Positions 1 to 9,890 of a stretch of 64,000 bases of DNA are shown piece after piece. A program made the translations under genes and the position numbers. Every line of letters starts with the position of its first letter. Position 1 is the stretch's first letter. The notes beneath the pieces are model-generated. The model saw only the letters and a program-made list of their open reading frames with translations, searched no databases and was not told the origin of the DNA. Source of the DNA: Pseudoalteromonas piscicida (GTDB lineage Bacteria; Pseudomonadota; Gammaproteobacteria; Enterobacterales; Alteromonadaceae); assembly GCF_000238315.3 (NCBI RefSeq), contig NZ_CP011925.1, positions 1,116,001 through 1,180,000 on the forward strand. Direction: 5' to 3'.

Positions 1-1143
1 CCACCAATACAAGGGTTAGGCACCACTGGTGGTTTTAAACTGCAAATTGAAGATAGAGCAAACCTTGGCTTTGAGAAGCTATTCTCTGACTTACAAGCAG
101 TGATCGCAAAAGCACAGCAGCAACCGGAGCTAATGGGACTGTACTCAAGCTTTAGGATCCAAGTACCACAAATGGACATTGATATCGACCGTGAGCAAGC
201 AATGGTACAAGGCGTACCGCTCGAGGAAGTGTTTAATGCATTACAGATCTATTTAGGTTCAATGTACGTCAATGACTTTAACTTATTTGGCCGCACTTAT
301 CAGGTCACCGCTCAGGCTGACGCTAACTTTCGCTCAGATCCTGCACAGATTCTGTCTTACAAAGTAAGAAACAACTACGGTCAAATGGTGCCACTTGGCG
401 CGGTACTCAAAGTCACGCCGACAACGGGACCTGATCGCGTTATGCACTATAACGGGTATCCTACTGCCGAGTTAAATGGCAGCCCTGCGCCCGGGTATTC
501 TTCGGATCAAGCGCAAATGGCAATTGAAGCGGTGCTAAACGAAACGCTTAGCGAAGGCATGGCATTTGAGTGGACTGAAGTCACCTATCAGCAGATCCTC
601 GCGGGTAACGTGATGGTGTATATCTTCCCACTGGTTGTACTCTTGGTGTTTATGGTTTTGGCATCGCAATACGAAAGCCTAAAGCTACCATTTGCAATCA
701 TTCTCATTGTGCCAATGACCATACTGTCAGCATTGGTTGGGGTGTGGCTAACTGGCGGCGATAATAATATCTTTACCCAGATTGCTCTTATTGTTTTGGT
801 TGCTTTAGCGTGTAAAAATGCAATCCTAATGGTGGAATTTGCCAAAGAAGAGTACGAGCAAGGCAAGACTAATTTGGAGTCAATTATTGAGGCATGTAAA
901 CTACGTTTACGTCCTATTCTGATGACGTCGATTGCCTTTACCGCAGGGGTTGTACCTCTGGTACTTGCAACTGGTGCGGGTGCTGAAATGCGCGAAACTA
1001 TGGGGATTGCAGTATTCTCAGGAATGATAGGGGTTACCTTATTTGGTCTATTGTTTACGCCTATTTTCTTTATGGCGATGACTAAGCGATTATACACGCC
1101 AAAAATACGCGAAGCGCAGAGTACCATTCCAGTAAACGACTAA
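1..1143 (+). CDS. RND multidrug efflux permease, C-terminal part (cut by window edge)
   Basis: The reading frame is open from base 1 to the TAA at 1141-1143, so about 380 C-terminal residues of a roughly 1,040-residue AcrB/MexB-type (HAE1) inner-membrane pump are present. The first residues (PPIQGLGTTGGFKLQ) match the periplasmic pore domain before the docking domain. The end carries the last membrane segments, with the transport Lys in the ACKNAILMVEF motif. The family exports drugs and other hydrophobic compounds by proton antiport, with a periplasmic adaptor and a TolC-like channel. The adaptor gene is presumably to the left. The N-terminal half is missing only because of the window edge. 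Confidence 0.93.
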   Translation, partial: PPIQGLGTTGGFKLQIEDRANLGFEKLFSDLQAVIAKAQQQPELMGLYSSFRIQVPQMDIDIDREQAMVQGVPLEEVFNALQIYLGSMYVNDFNLFGRTYQVTAQADANFRSDPAQILSYKVRNNYGQMVPLGAVLKVTPTTGPDRVMHYNGYPTAELNGSPAPGYSSDQAQMAIEAVLNETLSEGMAFEWTEVTYQQILAGNVMVYIFPLVVLLVFMVLASQYESLKLPFAIILIVPMTILSALVGVWLTGGDNNIFTQIALIVLVALACKNAILMVEFAKEEYEQGKTNLESIIEACKLRLRPILMTSIAFTAGVVPLVLATGAGAEMRETMGIAVFSGMIGVTLFGLLFTPIFFMAMTKRLYTPKIREAQSTIPVND

Positions 1144-1161
1144 TAACTTGTAATCATGTTT

Positions 1162-1183
1162 AAAGGCCCATTGGGCCTTTTTT
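1162..1183 (+). terminator. Rho-independent terminator of the RND permease gene
   Basis: An 8-bp perfect stem (AAAGGCCC with GGGCCTTT) with a 3-base loop runs into a T tract, 18 bases after the stop codon. Confidence 0.9.
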
Positions 1184-1282
1184 ATGCTGCTTTTTATTGC
1201 CTTGTAACCACACTATTCACCTTAACTTCATCCGTTTACGCTAAATTATCAGATACCGTCTTTTTCTCGCCGGAGTCTGTTT

Positions 1283-1651
1283 ATGAAATCTCAAATTGCC
1301 TTTGCTGTTTTAATTAGCGCTGTTCTCAGTGCATGTGGCGAGGACATCTCAAATCGTAAAATTGAGCTTAGTGAAACACTTAGCCGCTATCAATGTGATA
1401 ATGATTCGATGATAAAGGTTGACTACAACGACAGTGATAAGGCAACTGTCCATTTTAACGAACAAGTGGTTAAGATGAAGATTGCTCGTTCAGCCAGCGG
1501 TGCAAAATATCAAGGTGATGGGTTTGTGTGGTGGACAAAAAATGACGAAGGTATGTTGCTTAGACAGGAAGAAGATAAAAACAACCGCATCATCGCACGT
1601 TGCGAGATGCGGCCCAATGAGGCCTTAACAGTGAAGGCGCAATCAAACTGA
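1283..1651 (+). CDS. Small lipoprotein of unknown function
   Basis: This is a 122-residue protein with a signal sequence and a lipobox ending at Cys18 (VLSAC), so it is probably an outer- or inner-membrane lipoprotein facing the periplasm. A GGAG ribosome site lies 7 bases before the ATG. The mature part has two further Cys (residues near 38 and 107) that could form a disulfide. No domain is recognised. It stands alone between a terminator and a convergent gene. Confidence 0.75.
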   Translation: MKSQIAFAVLISAVLSACGEDISNRKIELSETLSRYQCDNDSMIKVDYNDSDKATVHFNEQVVKMKIARSASGAKYQGDGFVWWTKNDEGMLLRQEEDKNNRIIARCEMRPNEALTVKAQSN

Positions 1652-1703
1652 TTATAAATGCTCGTCCCAATAGGCAACGTCACTTATATAGAATTAGGAT
1701 GTC

Positions 1704-2132
1704 TTATACCGACAACTTTTCAGGTGTAGCTAAAGTACTTTTTACAAACTCAATGGCAGCGCTTACATCAGCAAACAAAACTTGATCTAATGGCTCTGGC
1801 ATGCCAATTTCTTTGCGCATTTTTTCAATCTGGCTTTTCGCAATTGCCGACTTCAACACATACGCAGCACTAATACAGCCTAACTGCAAACAGCGCTTTG
1901 CTGTGCTTACCAGTAACTTATAGGCTTCTGGTGTCGCAGCTATGGCCTTTTCTGAATAACTTATGTAACCCCATGTCGATGCGTGGATCTCAGTTCGGCA
2001 TTGCTCTAATGCCCTAGAAAAATAATGGATCATAGACTCATTAATATTTCCTTCGAAACAGGCAAAGAGGATATTTTGTTCGGCCCAGAGGGTTACTTTC
2101 CCGCACCGAGTTTGATAACTATATTTTGACAT
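1704..2132 (-). CDS. Hypothetical protein, possibly STAS/SpoIIAA-like
   Basis: This is a 142-residue soluble protein with no signal or membrane segment. The alternation of strands and helices, the opening residues (GKVTLWAEQNILFACFEG) and the length recall the SpoIIAA-like/STAS fold, but this is only an impression from the sequence. An AAGGA ribosome site lies close before the ATG at 2132. It is a single gene, convergent with the lipoprotein gene. Function unknown. Confidence 0.6.
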   Translation of the reverse strand: MSKYSYQTRCGKVTLWAEQNILFACFEGNINESMIHYFSRALEQCRTEIHASTWGYISYSEKAIAATPEAYKLLVSTAKRCLQLGCISAAYVLKSAIAKSQIEKMRKEIGMPEPLDQVLFADVSAAIEFVKSTLATPEKLSV

Positions 2133-2233
2133 TAATCCTTATCCGGCTCCTTTCGAAGTGCGGATTATACATCAGCACGACAAGGTTAAAAAAGAGCAAT
2201 TGCTACTTTTTTAACCTAAATCTTATATAACGC

Positions 2234-3145
2234 TTATGGCTCAGCGAGTTGCTGTTTCGCTGCCTCAGATTCTTCTTTTAGGTAGTTGTTAAACGACAAG
2301 CCTAAAAACTGCGGTAAAGTTGCGCTAATTGCCAAGGAAGACAAAGTACCAATGAGAATGCCACAACACAACGCCATGGCAAAACTATTAAGTCCTGCGC
2401 CGCCTAACCACCATATCGCTATCACCGTTGTGAGCGTCGTTAATGAGGTGATAAGCGTGCGGCTCATTGAATCCTTTATCGCTTGGTCTATGGTATTGCC
2501 CACAGGACTGGTTTTCCACTGCTCTTCGAACAAAAGCTCTCTAACTCTGTCACCAATCACAATCGAATCGTTGAGTGAGTAACCAATAATCGCCAGCAGC
2601 GCTGCAAGCACGGTTAAGTCAAACTCTACTTGCGTTATTGCAAACAAACCTAGCGTCACAATCACATCATGAAAAAGTGCGATACTTGCAGAGACTGCCA
2701 AGCGCCACTCAAATCTAAACGCCAAGTAAATCAATACACTAAGTAATGCGAATATACCTGCAAGGCCACCTTGTTCGATTAACTCATTACCCACCTGCGC
2801 ACCAAGATAACTGGCGTCTAATACGCTTGCTTGCCATTGTGTTTCAAGTCCTTCTATCCACTGTTTGACGTGTGCTTCATCGGTGGACTCAGAGGTTTGG
2901 AAAACTCGCCAGCTACCATCGTTTTGCAGATCAATTCGCGCATCTTGAACACCAAGCTCAGCTAGCTTGTTTTGCATTTCTGTTTGGCTCTTTTGCTTGG
3001 GTAAGTCGATAACCGTAACGTAACCGCCGGTAAAGTCTTGGCCTAATACAATGCCTTTTTGGGTGATGGCTATGAGACTTGCAAGGACAAGTAACAATCC
3101 AGAAATTAGCCCGACGAATCTTGCCTTTTGCGTTTTACTTGTCAT
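2234..3145 (-). CDS. secF: Protein translocase subunit SecF (paralogue-type)
   Basis: SecF pairs with SecD to pull exported proteins out of the SecYEG channel using the proton gradient. The sequence shows an N-terminal membrane segment followed by GQDFTGG, a periplasmic domain, and five C-terminal membrane segments with the family ALLAIIGYSLNDSIVIGDRVRE motif (shortened: IIGYSLNDSIVI). The frame is open further upstream to 3211, but Met at 3145 (MTSKTQKARF) begins one base after the secD stop and gives 303 residues, typical for SecF; the longer start would overlap secD by 65 bases. It forms an operon with secD. No yajC or tgt is present nearby, unlike the main gammaproteobacterial sec cluster, so this is probably a second secDF copy. 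Confidence 0.92.
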   Translation of the reverse strand: MTSKTQKARFVGLISGLLLVLASLIAITQKGIVLGQDFTGGYVTVIDLPKQKSQTEMQNKLAELGVQDARIDLQNDGSWRVFQTSESTDEAHVKQWIEGLETQWQASVLDASYLGAQVGNELIEQGGLAGIFALLSVLIYLAFRFEWRLAVSASIALFHDVIVTLGLFAITQVEFDLTVLAALLAIIGYSLNDSIVIGDRVRELLFEEQWKTSPVGNTIDQAIKDSMSRTLITSLTTLTTVIAIWWLGGAGLNSFAMALCCGILIGTLSSLAISATLPQFLGLSFNNYLKEESEAAKQQLAEP

Positions 3146-3146
3146 T

Positions 3147-4979
3147 TTACTTTGCGCCTTTACGTGATTTTGAATAAAGAGATTCTGATAACATACCGGA
3201 GACGACCACACCGGCGAAAATACCGGTTACTATGCCCAGCGCCAAGGTGATCGCGAACCCTTTTACTGGTCCATAACCGATACCAAGTAGGATAAGAGCA
3301 GTTATCATCGTGGTTAAGTTAGCATCGATAATACTCGACATGGCTTGTTGATAACCTTGCTTTAATGCAGTAACCATCCCGATGCCTTTACGTCTTAATT
3401 CGCGAACTCGCTCAAAAATAATCACATTGGTGTCGACGGCCATACCGATAGTCAAAACTAGGCCCGCAATGCCGGGTAAGGTAAGCACAACACCAGGAAG
3501 CAGCGACATTAATCCAATCAGGCAAACTAAATTTACCAGTAATGAGGTAATGGCCACTGCACCTAGCTTGCGATACCATACTGCCATAAACAGCAAAGTT
3601 AGGCTTAGCCCTAACGCCAAAGCTTTAAAGCCGCTTTCAATATTCTTTTCGCCCAATGAAGGACCAATGGTTTGCTCTTTCACAATGGTGATTGGTGCGT
3701 CAAGAGAACCCGCCCGCAACAATAATGCTAACTCCTGTGCGCGTTCCATTGACTGCATATTGGTAATACTGAATCGGGTATTTAATACTTGTTGAATAGT
3801 GGCTACTGAAATCACTTCCGTTTTGCGCTTAATCTCTCCTTTTGTATCCGCGTAATATTCGCTGAATACGGTGGCCATTGGTTTACCAACATTGTTTCTA
3901 GAAAATCGGTTTATCTTTTCACCGCCTTGAGAAGATAAGAATAGTTGCACTAAAGGCTTTCCGTGTTCGTCTCTTCCTGCTGTTGCGGACTCTATTTCAT
4001 CCCCGCCAAAAATGGCAACTGGGTCGACTGAAACCAAAGCGCCAGATTTATCCTTTAATTTTTGACCTCCTATTTCTTGTAATGCATGAAATGAAAGCTT
4101 TGCTGTTGCGCCGATAATACGTTTGGCTTGTTCTGGGTCTTGCACGCCAGGTAGTTCAATTCGTATATAATTAGTGCCTTGACGTTGCGTAACCGCTTCT
4201 GTGATCCCAAGTTCCTCAATACGCGAGCGTAAAGTAGACATCGCTTGGGTCATTAACTGCTTATCGAACTCTGCTTTTTTCGCTTCGGCAAAACGGAAAT
4301 TCACTTTCGTTAAACTGCCTTGTTTATGAGTTGTACTGGTAAATTGTGGATAGAGCTCGCGCAGTGTCGCAGTAAGCGCAACGAGTTCATTTTGCCCTTG
4401 CGCTTTAGCAATGACCTCAACCTGCTCGCCACTGATAACTTGAGGAATAGACAGATTACGATAACGATTTTTGATCCGTAAACTATTGGCTTCGTCTGCG
4501 AGTGACTGCAGTTTATTTTGCGCCGCTTGTTGTGTGTCAACCTTGAGTACGAACAACACACCGCCGTCCAAGTCGAGTCCCAGCTTGATAGGTTTAAGTC
4601 CAGTGCTTTCTAACCACTGTGGCATTGTTGAAGCACTAACAACCTTAACACTTAGCTTAGAGTGAGACTCAGCCATATAAGCACGCGCTTCGGCGGTTAG
4701 CGTGCGGTTTTCAAGTTCAACTAAATAGCCACCTTGATGAGATTGGATTTGCTTGACCTTGAACCCCTCTCTTTCTAGCTGAGATTTAAGCTCAGGCAGC
4801 GACAGAGACACAGCCTCGTTACTACTTGCTTGAATTTGAATCAAATTCTTATTGGGATACAAGTTTGGTAGTGCACAAAGGAGCAACAGGAACACAATAA
4901 GCGCAGTAAAAAAGCGTTTTGCACGCGCGGTTGTACCACGAGGGGTTGATAGCCTCGTTGGCGAATTTATATCTTTCAT
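3147..4979 (-). CDS. secD: Protein translocase subunit SecD (paralogue-type)
   Basis: SecD is 610 residues with one N-terminal membrane segment (about 22-40), a large periplasmic region containing the GLDLDGGVLF motif, the head domain, and five C-terminal membrane segments including the conserved AVDTNVIIFERVRE motif (D and R of the proton path). It uses the proton gradient to complete protein export with SecF. The gene lies directly before secF. The DGGV form of the first motif, where E. coli SecD has RGGV, and the absence of yajC fit an accessory SecDF pair known from Vibrio and Alteromonadales. Which copy this is cannot be settled without the rest of the genome. Confidence 0.93.
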   Translation of the reverse strand: MKDINSPTRLSTPRGTTARAKRFFTALIVFLLLLCALPNLYPNKNLIQIQASSNEAVSLSLPELKSQLEREGFKVKQIQSHQGGYLVELENRTLTAEARAYMAESHSKLSVKVVSASTMPQWLESTGLKPIKLGLDLDGGVLFVLKVDTQQAAQNKLQSLADEANSLRIKNRYRNLSIPQVISGEQVEVIAKAQGQNELVALTATLRELYPQFTSTTHKQGSLTKVNFRFAEAKKAEFDKQLMTQAMSTLRSRIEELGITEAVTQRQGTNYIRIELPGVQDPEQAKRIIGATAKLSFHALQEIGGQKLKDKSGALVSVDPVAIFGGDEIESATAGRDEHGKPLVQLFLSSQGGEKINRFSRNNVGKPMATVFSEYYADTKGEIKRKTEVISVATIQQVLNTRFSITNMQSMERAQELALLLRAGSLDAPITIVKEQTIGPSLGEKNIESGFKALALGLSLTLLFMAVWYRKLGAVAITSLLVNLVCLIGLMSLLPGVVLTLPGIAGLVLTIGMAVDTNVIIFERVRELRRKGIGMVTALKQGYQQAMSSIIDANLTTMITALILLGIGYGPVKGFAITLALGIVTGIFAGVVVSGMLSESLYSKSRKGAK

Positions 4980-5097
4980 ATTTTTCTCATTATCTATCTG
5001 AGCGATACCGATTTGCTAACGAGTACTGGTCATACAGGCGTTAGGGTGCTGGTATCAAAAACTACTATTTGGGTGCTTTATTGGTAGTAGATAATGA

Positions 5098-5574
5098 TTA
5101 AGAGGCGAAGTTGAGACTGCCTTTGAAGGTTAAGTTTGCCGGCTTACAGTTGTCGATAAAGCCATTATTTGGCCGAGTATCACACATATACCAAGGTACG
5201 GGTTTAGGTCTATTGATGTCATAGACTGATGCCGGTACATATTTTTCTGCTGCAAGCTCAAATACAAGCGCATATTCGGCTTGTTGTTTAGGATGTAGAA
5301 AATAACTAGGGTGACTAGTACGCTCGCGTTCCGGCAGTAGGCCCTTTTCGTGATGCGTGGTTTCACCACTGAGCTTAATTGGACTCGCAGGACTTGGCTT
5401 ACTGGGTAACTGATTGGAGTCAGCGAGGCCCTTTTGGGTGATGTTTTCGAAGCTCGTGCTGTGCGTATCAGAAGTATGGGATAAGTGGTTATCAGGCGCT
5501 CCTGTCGCGCACGCAGCAGCTACCCATAACAACATGAGTAATGACATAACGGCGAAAAGGTTAGAACGCTTCAT
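5098..5574 (-). CDS. Secreted hypothetical protein
   Basis: This is a 158-residue protein with a hydrophobic signal (residues about 7-23) ending near AACA-TGA. The lipobox is poor (A at -3), so cleavage by signal peptidase I is more likely than lipidation. The middle is Ser/Thr/Pro-rich and low in structure; the C-terminus holds Cys at CDTRPNNGFIDNC, possibly a disulfide. No Shine-Dalgarno site is obvious before the ATG. The gene stands alone between secD and hupB. Function unknown. Confidence 0.6.
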   Translation of the reverse strand: MKRSNLFAVMSLLMLLWVAAACATGAPDNHLSHTSDTHSTSFENITQKGLADSNQLPSKPSPASPIKLSGETTHHEKGLLPERERTSHPSYFLHPKQQAEYALVFELAAEKYVPASVYDINRPKPVPWYMCDTRPNNGFIDNCKPANLTFKGSLNFAS

Positions 5575-5675
5575 GAAAACTGATTAAACAACTTATTAGA
5601 TAAAAATACGAGATTGGTGTGATAGTAGCAAATTCAAGATAGCGCTATCAAATATAATGAATATGAGAGGCATAA

Positions 5676-5701
5676 AAAAACCTCCAACTTGGGAGGTTTT
5701 T
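5676..5701 (-). terminator. Terminator of hupB
   Basis: A 10-bp stem (AAAAACCTCC with GGAGGTTTTT) with a 6-base loop ends in T residues on the minus strand just after the hupB stop codon. The structure is nearly symmetrical and could also stop transcription from the other side. Confidence 0.85.
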
Positions 5702-5718
5702 CTTGTCCAGCGAGTGGA

Positions 5719-5994
5719 TTAAGGATTTACTTGGTCTTTTAGGCCTTTACCTGCTTTGAACGAAGGAATGTTCGCAGCTGGGATTTGGATTTCAGCGCCA
5801 GTTTGTGGGTTACGACCAGTACGCGCAGCGCGCTCTTTTACTGAGAATGTGCCAAAACCAACTAAAGCAACAGAACCGCCATCTTTTAGTGTGTTAGTTA
5901 CTGCGCCAGTAAACGCTTCTAAAGCACGGGTTGCCGCTGCTTTTGAAATCTCTGCGTCTGCCGCCATCTTTTCAACTAGTTGAGCTTTATTCAT
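5719..5994 (-). CDS. hupB: DNA-binding protein HU (beta type)
   Basis: This 91-residue protein matches the bacterial HU family along its full length: [11 protein letters not shown] at the start, the [21 protein letters not shown] arm region (GRNPQTG holds the intercalating Pro) and FKAGKGLKD near the end. HU is an abundant nucleoid protein that bends and compacts DNA without strong sequence preference. An AGGA ribosome site precedes the ATG. It is monocistronic, with its own terminator. In many gammaproteobacteria hupB follows lon, but here the upstream neighbour is the DUF2878 gene, so this could be the other HU paralogue; the beta assignment is less certain than the family. Confidence 0.93.
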   Translation of the reverse strand: MNKAQLVEKMAADAEISKAAATRALEAFTGAVTNTLKDGGSVALVGFGTFSVKERAARTGRNPQTGAEIQIPAANIPSFKAGKGLKDQVNP

Positions 5995-6148
5995 TATTAG
6001 ATTCCTATAACTTTATAATTTGCCTAAGCAAAACCTATGTTTATGCATTTTGCGTTTATGTGCAACCCCAAAATTGCGAAATTCGACGAAATATTTATTA
6101 TTTTATTGCGTTTAGCCCCGAACCCTGTGGGTTTGTAATCAAACGCTA

Positions 6149-6673
6149 TCAATTTGCTGGCAACTGCGCAAGCTTTGTACCCCATAAAATGCGATTAACA
6201 CTCACTATCAGATAGAACCCCACACTCCACAGTGCGCCAAATGCTGGCCAGAAAATGTACCAAGGCATTGAGATAGAAACTACATCAAAGTTAGCTGCAC
6301 CAAGATAGCTAGGTGGCGCGCAGACTAAAAATACCACTAATAATATCGGCGCTTTAAGCGTTAATAGTTTGGAAAGTGCATTATTTATTGTCAGCACCAA
6401 TGCTATCCACAAAACCCAAAGCCAAAGCGGAAGTAATTCACTACCTTGGTAATTGATGAGCTGAGTTTTGACAGCAATCAATTCTATGCCCATTCCTATG
6501 GCGGAACCTACGAGTGCAAGCACTAAATTGAGACGCTTATTTTGATGCCCTGCGAGCATGACGAGACAGCCTACCAACATCAACCAAAGCGCGTCTGCTT
6601 GAAAAAATAATGCAGCAAACCAAATACTTTGGAAGAGTAGCGCGTTAGTAATCCAATGTTTGAGTACAGACAT
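6149..6673 (-). CDS. DUF2878 family membrane protein
   Basis: This 174-residue protein has five or six hydrophobic segments and Trp-rich loops, consistent with the DUF2878 family of inner-membrane proteins. Its start overlaps the end of the cfa-like gene by 29 bases, so it is the last gene of the sigma/anti-sigma operon and probably translated by coupling. DUF2878 genes commonly accompany the cfa/DUF1365/flavoprotein lipid cluster, which suggests a role at the membrane, but no activity is known. Confidence 0.8.
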   Translation of the reverse strand: MSVLKHWITNALLFQSIWFAALFFQADALWLMLVGCLVMLAGHQNKRLNLVLALVGSAIGMGIELIAVKTQLINYQGSELLPLWLWVLWIALVLTINNALSKLLTLKAPILLVVFLVCAPPSYLGAANFDVVSISMPWYIFWPAFGALWSVGFYLIVSVNRILWGTKLAQLPAN

Positions 6674-7907
6674 TTGACTGGTATCTTGGTTTTCTGGCGA
6701 CTAAATGCACGGCACTAGTTGCTCTTTGTTTAAACGCCCCTTCGCAGTAGCATAAATAAAATTGCCAAAGGCGATAGAAGCGTTCATCGAAACGTTTACT
6801 ATCGAGCGAAGGCCATGCTTTTTCAAACCGAACACGCCAGTCGTATAGCGTTCTGGCATAGTGCAGACCGATATCATGGAGTTCGTGGACAACCATATCG
6901 GTGGAATTTACGATTTGCTTGCTCATTTCACTCACGGAAGGAAGACAGCCGCCAGGGAAAATGTACTGCTGAATGAAATCCGATTGCTTGAGGTAATGTT
7001 GATAACGCTGGCAGGCGATGGTAATGGCCTGAATCAGCATCGCGCCCGTCGGTTTTAGCAAGTCGTTGCATTTTGCAAAAAAGCCCGACAAATATGCGTG
7101 TCCAACCGCTTCAATCATTTCAATAGACACCAGCTTGTCGTACTGGCCTTCCAATTCGCGATAATCTTTTTTTAGTAGTGTGATGTGCTGCTGCAACCCT
7201 TCTTTTTCAATCAGTGCTTTTACGTAGGCATACTGCTCTTCTGAAATAGTTGTCGTGGTTATATGGCAGCCGTAGTTTTTTGCAGCGTAAACTGCAAATG
7301 CGCCCCACCCGGTGCCAATCTCAACAACGTTGTCGGTTGGCTGAAGATCCAAGCGCTCGCAGATTGCGGCTAACTTATGTTGCTGCGCTTCTTCAAGCGA
7401 TGCCTCCTTGGAGGGGTACACTGCGCTAGAGTACAGCATTTCTTCACTTAAAAATGATTCATACAGGTCATTACCAAGGTCGTAGTGGGCGACAATGTTA
7501 CGCTTTGAGCCTTGTTTTGAGTTTTTGTTTTTAAGATGCTTTATCTTATTCGCAATGCCGGAGAAAAATGCAAACTTATTTTCAAAGGCATCCAGCTGAT
7601 CTTGGTTTAGGACGAAGATCTCAATCAGTTTGGTTAAATCCGAACAACTCCAGTGACCAAGAATGTAAGATTCACCTGCTCCGACACTGCCGCCAAGCGC
7701 AAATAGCTTAAACATTTGCGCTGAATGAACATGAATATCAACGCTTAAACTTGTCTCTGACTCACCAAAACTGTATTTTTGGTCGCCTTCGACAAGTACC
7801 ACTTTTCCGGTTTCTAAAGTGTTCAACGCGCCAAAGACGAGCTTTTTGTACAATCTATCGAATGTAGAAAGTGAAATTGAGGAGGATATTGTCGTGGTAT
7901 TTTCCAT
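6645..7907 (-). CDS. cfa: Cyclopropane-fatty-acid synthase-like SAM methyltransferase
   Basis: This 420-residue protein belongs to the Cfa/CmaA family, which methylates the double bond of unsaturated fatty acids in membrane phospholipids using S-adenosylmethionine. The SAM-binding VEIGTGWGAFA motif lies near residue 200, after the N-terminal lipid-binding region, followed by SIEMIEAVGH and the YIFPGGCLPS region. The ATG at 7907 is chosen because GGAAGAG stands 6 bases before it and the previous gene stops 1 base upstream; a TTG/ATG at 7934 would give 9 more residues. Homologues are members of the RpoE-ChrR singlet-oxygen regulon in Rhodobacter. The product may be a cyclopropane or another methylated fatty acid. 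Confidence 0.88.
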   Translation of the reverse strand: MENTTTISSSISLSTFDRLYKKLVFGALNTLETGKVVLVEGDQKYSFGESETSLSVDIHVHSAQMFKLFALGGSVGAGESYILGHWSCSDLTKLIEIFVLNQDQLDAFENKFAFFSGIANKIKHLKNKNSKQGSKRNIVAHYDLGNDLYESFLSEEMLYSSAVYPSKEASLEEAQQHKLAAICERLDLQPTDNVVEIGTGWGAFAVYAAKNYGCHITTTTISEEQYAYVKALIEKEGLQQHITLLKKDYRELEGQYDKLVSIEMIEAVGHAYLSGFFAKCNDLLKPTGAMLIQAITIACQRYQHYLKQSDFIQQYIFPGGCLPSVSEMSKQIVNSTDMVVHELHDIGLHYARTLYDWRVRFEKAWPSLDSKRFDERFYRLWQFYLCYCEGAFKQRATSAVHLVARKPRYQSNVCTQTLDY

Positions 7908-7908
7908 C

Positions 7909-8640
7909 TTATACTCTTCCGGGATGCCCAACAAAAGGCACTTTTTTTAAAAATAACTTCAACGCTTGCCAGTAGATACCTTTAGCTATGATCCATGTCA
8001 TTGCAGGAAACCGCCTGAGCAATTGATTAATATTTGCTTCATTGAGCTCCTGCTTTTTGAGCGTCATCGTGGCATCAAATAGCAATTCGTCACCTTTTCT
8101 ATTTTCAATATGGATCAGCGTATTACTACCGGGCGGCCTCACTTTCCAATGGTAGTGCATATCCAAATTCATAAAAGGTGATACGTGAAATTGCTTTTTA
8201 AAGTTCACTTCTTTATTTAATTCAACTAAATAAAAATGACGCTCATTCCAAGGCGTGTTACTTACCTCTGCGAGCATATGGCTAAAACCAGAACCCTTCT
8301 CGTCTTCAAAAAAGTAGAAATTAACCGGGCTGAAGTAAAAGCCTAAACAGCGTATTTGCGCCATTAAATATACTTTTGTTTGTGAAGAAACGGGTTTACC
8401 AAGCGCATTTGACTTAGCTCGTGCGCGCTCAACTAAGCTTTCACCTTCTGTGAGGATGTAGTCAGCTTGGTTGAATTTAAGCAGTTTTAAGCCGGATGTA
8501 CCAAACTTCGATGAAATACTACTGAGTGCGTCAAGTTCACTTAAGTCTAGCCACATCATATACATGGGATAGGAAAATGCGTGTTCGGCATGGGCGAATC
8601 GCCGATGCCGAACTTTGCCCACCAATATTGCACTATTCAA
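7909..8640 (-). CDS. DUF1365 family protein
   Basis: This 243-residue protein matches the DUF1365 family throughout: an [14 protein letters not shown] segment at the start, then [19 protein letters not shown] near residue 115 and [13 protein letters not shown] near 175. The function is not established. The family almost always lies between a COG2907 flavoprotein and a Cfa-like methyltransferase, as here, which implies a shared step in lipid modification. It overlaps the flavoprotein gene by 4 bases (ATGA-type) and is followed after 1 base by cfa, so the three are translated as a unit. Confidence 0.87.
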   Translation of the reverse strand: MNSAILVGKVRHRRFAHAEHAFSYPMYMMWLDLSELDALSSISSKFGTSGLKLLKFNQADYILTEGESLVERARAKSNALGKPVSSQTKVYLMAQIRCLGFYFSPVNFYFFEDEKGSGFSHMLAEVSNTPWNERHFYLVELNKEVNFKKQFHVSPFMNLDMHYHWKVRPPGSNTLIHIENRKGDELLFDATMTLKKQELNEANINQLLRRFPAMTWIIAKGIYWQALKLFLKKVPFVGHPGRV

Positions 8641-9890
8641 AATGAGATACCCAATTGCTCGGCCACATCTACCGCACTTCTCACACCATCTTCATGAAAG
8701 CCGTTAAACCAGTACGCACCGCAAAAATAACTATGGTGTTTACCATCAATATCGGCTTTACGTTTTTGAGCCGCAATGCTAGTGGTATTGAAAACCGGAT
8801 GATGATAGACAAAGCGGCGGATCACTTTGTCTTCAGCTATCCCTTCATCATGATTTAACGTGACACAGTATTGATGTTTGGCATCAAACCCCTGCAGTAT
8901 GTTCATTTGATAGGTGACAACAGCAGCTTTGTCCGTCGCTTCGTTTAATAAATAGTTCCAACTGGCCCACGCCAGAGGACGCTTTGGCAATAAACGAGTA
9001 TCTGTGTGTAGGACCACTGAGTTTGCAGTATAGGGGATAGCGCCAAGTATCGCTTGTTCATCACTCGATGGTGTATTTAGTAATGCTAAAGCTTGATCGC
9101 TATGACATGCAAAGACCACTTTATCGAAGTACTCATTACGGCCATCTTTGAAGACGATGGTGACACCAGATTCATCACGAACTACTGTCTCGATGTCGGC
9201 ATTAAGCACAATATTGTCTTTAAATTCAGCTACTAATGGTTGAATGTATTCCCTAGAACCACCTGGGATAACATACCATTGAGGACGATTTGTGATGTCC
9301 AATAACCCATGGTTGAAGAAAAACTGGACAAAGAATTTAGCTTCAAAATCGAGCATTTCTTTGATGCTGGTGGACCAGATAGCGGCGCCCATCGGCAAGA
9401 TGTAGTGCAGCTTAAAAAACTCATTAAATTGGTACTGCTGTAGCAGCTTGCCAAGCGTTTCAACACCTCGATAGTCGTCTTTTTCATACAATGACTTACA
9501 AAGACCATTGAAACGTACAATATCCTTCAGTAATCGCCAAAAGGTTGGCCTCAGAAGGTTACGCTTTTGTGCAAACAACGTGCGGAGTGAGTGGCCATTG
9601 TACTCAAACTTAGATTGACTATTGTGAACACTAAAGCTCATTTCAGTTTCTTGGCGACTAACACCAATTTCAGCCAACAGTTTTTCAAATTTTGGATAAG
9701 TTCTGTCATTAAATACGATAAAGCCAGTATCAATTGCGAGCTTTTCATCTTGGTATTCAACATCAATTGTTGCTGTATGTCCGCCAATATAATCATTTTT
9801 TTCAAAGATTTTCACGTCATGTTGACGACTTAACAGGTATGCTGCGGTCATACCTGAGATACCACTTCCAATTATTGCAATCTTAGCCAC
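8637..9890 (-). CDS. FAD-dependent oxidoreductase of the COG2907 type
   Basis: This 417-residue flavoprotein begins with the dinucleotide-binding motif [16 protein letters not shown] and the following acidic residue and GG pair ([11 protein letters not shown]), as in amine oxidase/desaturase-like NAD(P)-FAD proteins. The C-terminal half contains the HH(P/S) and [14 protein letters not shown] region typical of COG2907 proteins. It probably oxidises or desaturates a lipid chain, by association with cfa and DUF1365; this is inference from context. It overlaps the SDR gene before it by 8 bases and DUF1365 after it by 4. Confidence 0.87.
   Translation of the reverse strand: MAKIAIIGSGISGMTAAYLLSRQHDVKIFEKNDYIGGHTATIDVEYQDEKLAIDTGFIVFNDRTYPKFEKLLAEIGVSRQETEMSFSVHNSQSKFEYNGHSLRTLFAQKRNLLRPTFWRLLKDIVRFNGLCKSLYEKDDYRGVETLGKLLQQYQFNEFFKLHYILPMGAAIWSTSIKEMLDFEAKFFVQFFFNHGLLDITNRPQWYVIPGGSREYIQPLVAEFKDNIVLNADIETVVRDESGVTIVFKDGRNEYFDKVVFACHSDQALALLNTPSSDEQAILGAIPYTANSVVLHTDTRLLPKRPLAWASWNYLLNEATDKAAVVTYQMNILQGFDAKHQYCVTLNHDEGIAEDKVIRRFVYHHPVFNTTSIAAQKRKADIDGKHHSYFCGAYWFNGFHEDGVRSAVDVAEQLGISF

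Noticed and set aside
588..1127. 179-residue minus-strand frame inside the RND permease gene
   Set aside because: A shadow of the pump coding sequence; the plus-strand frame has full family similarity.
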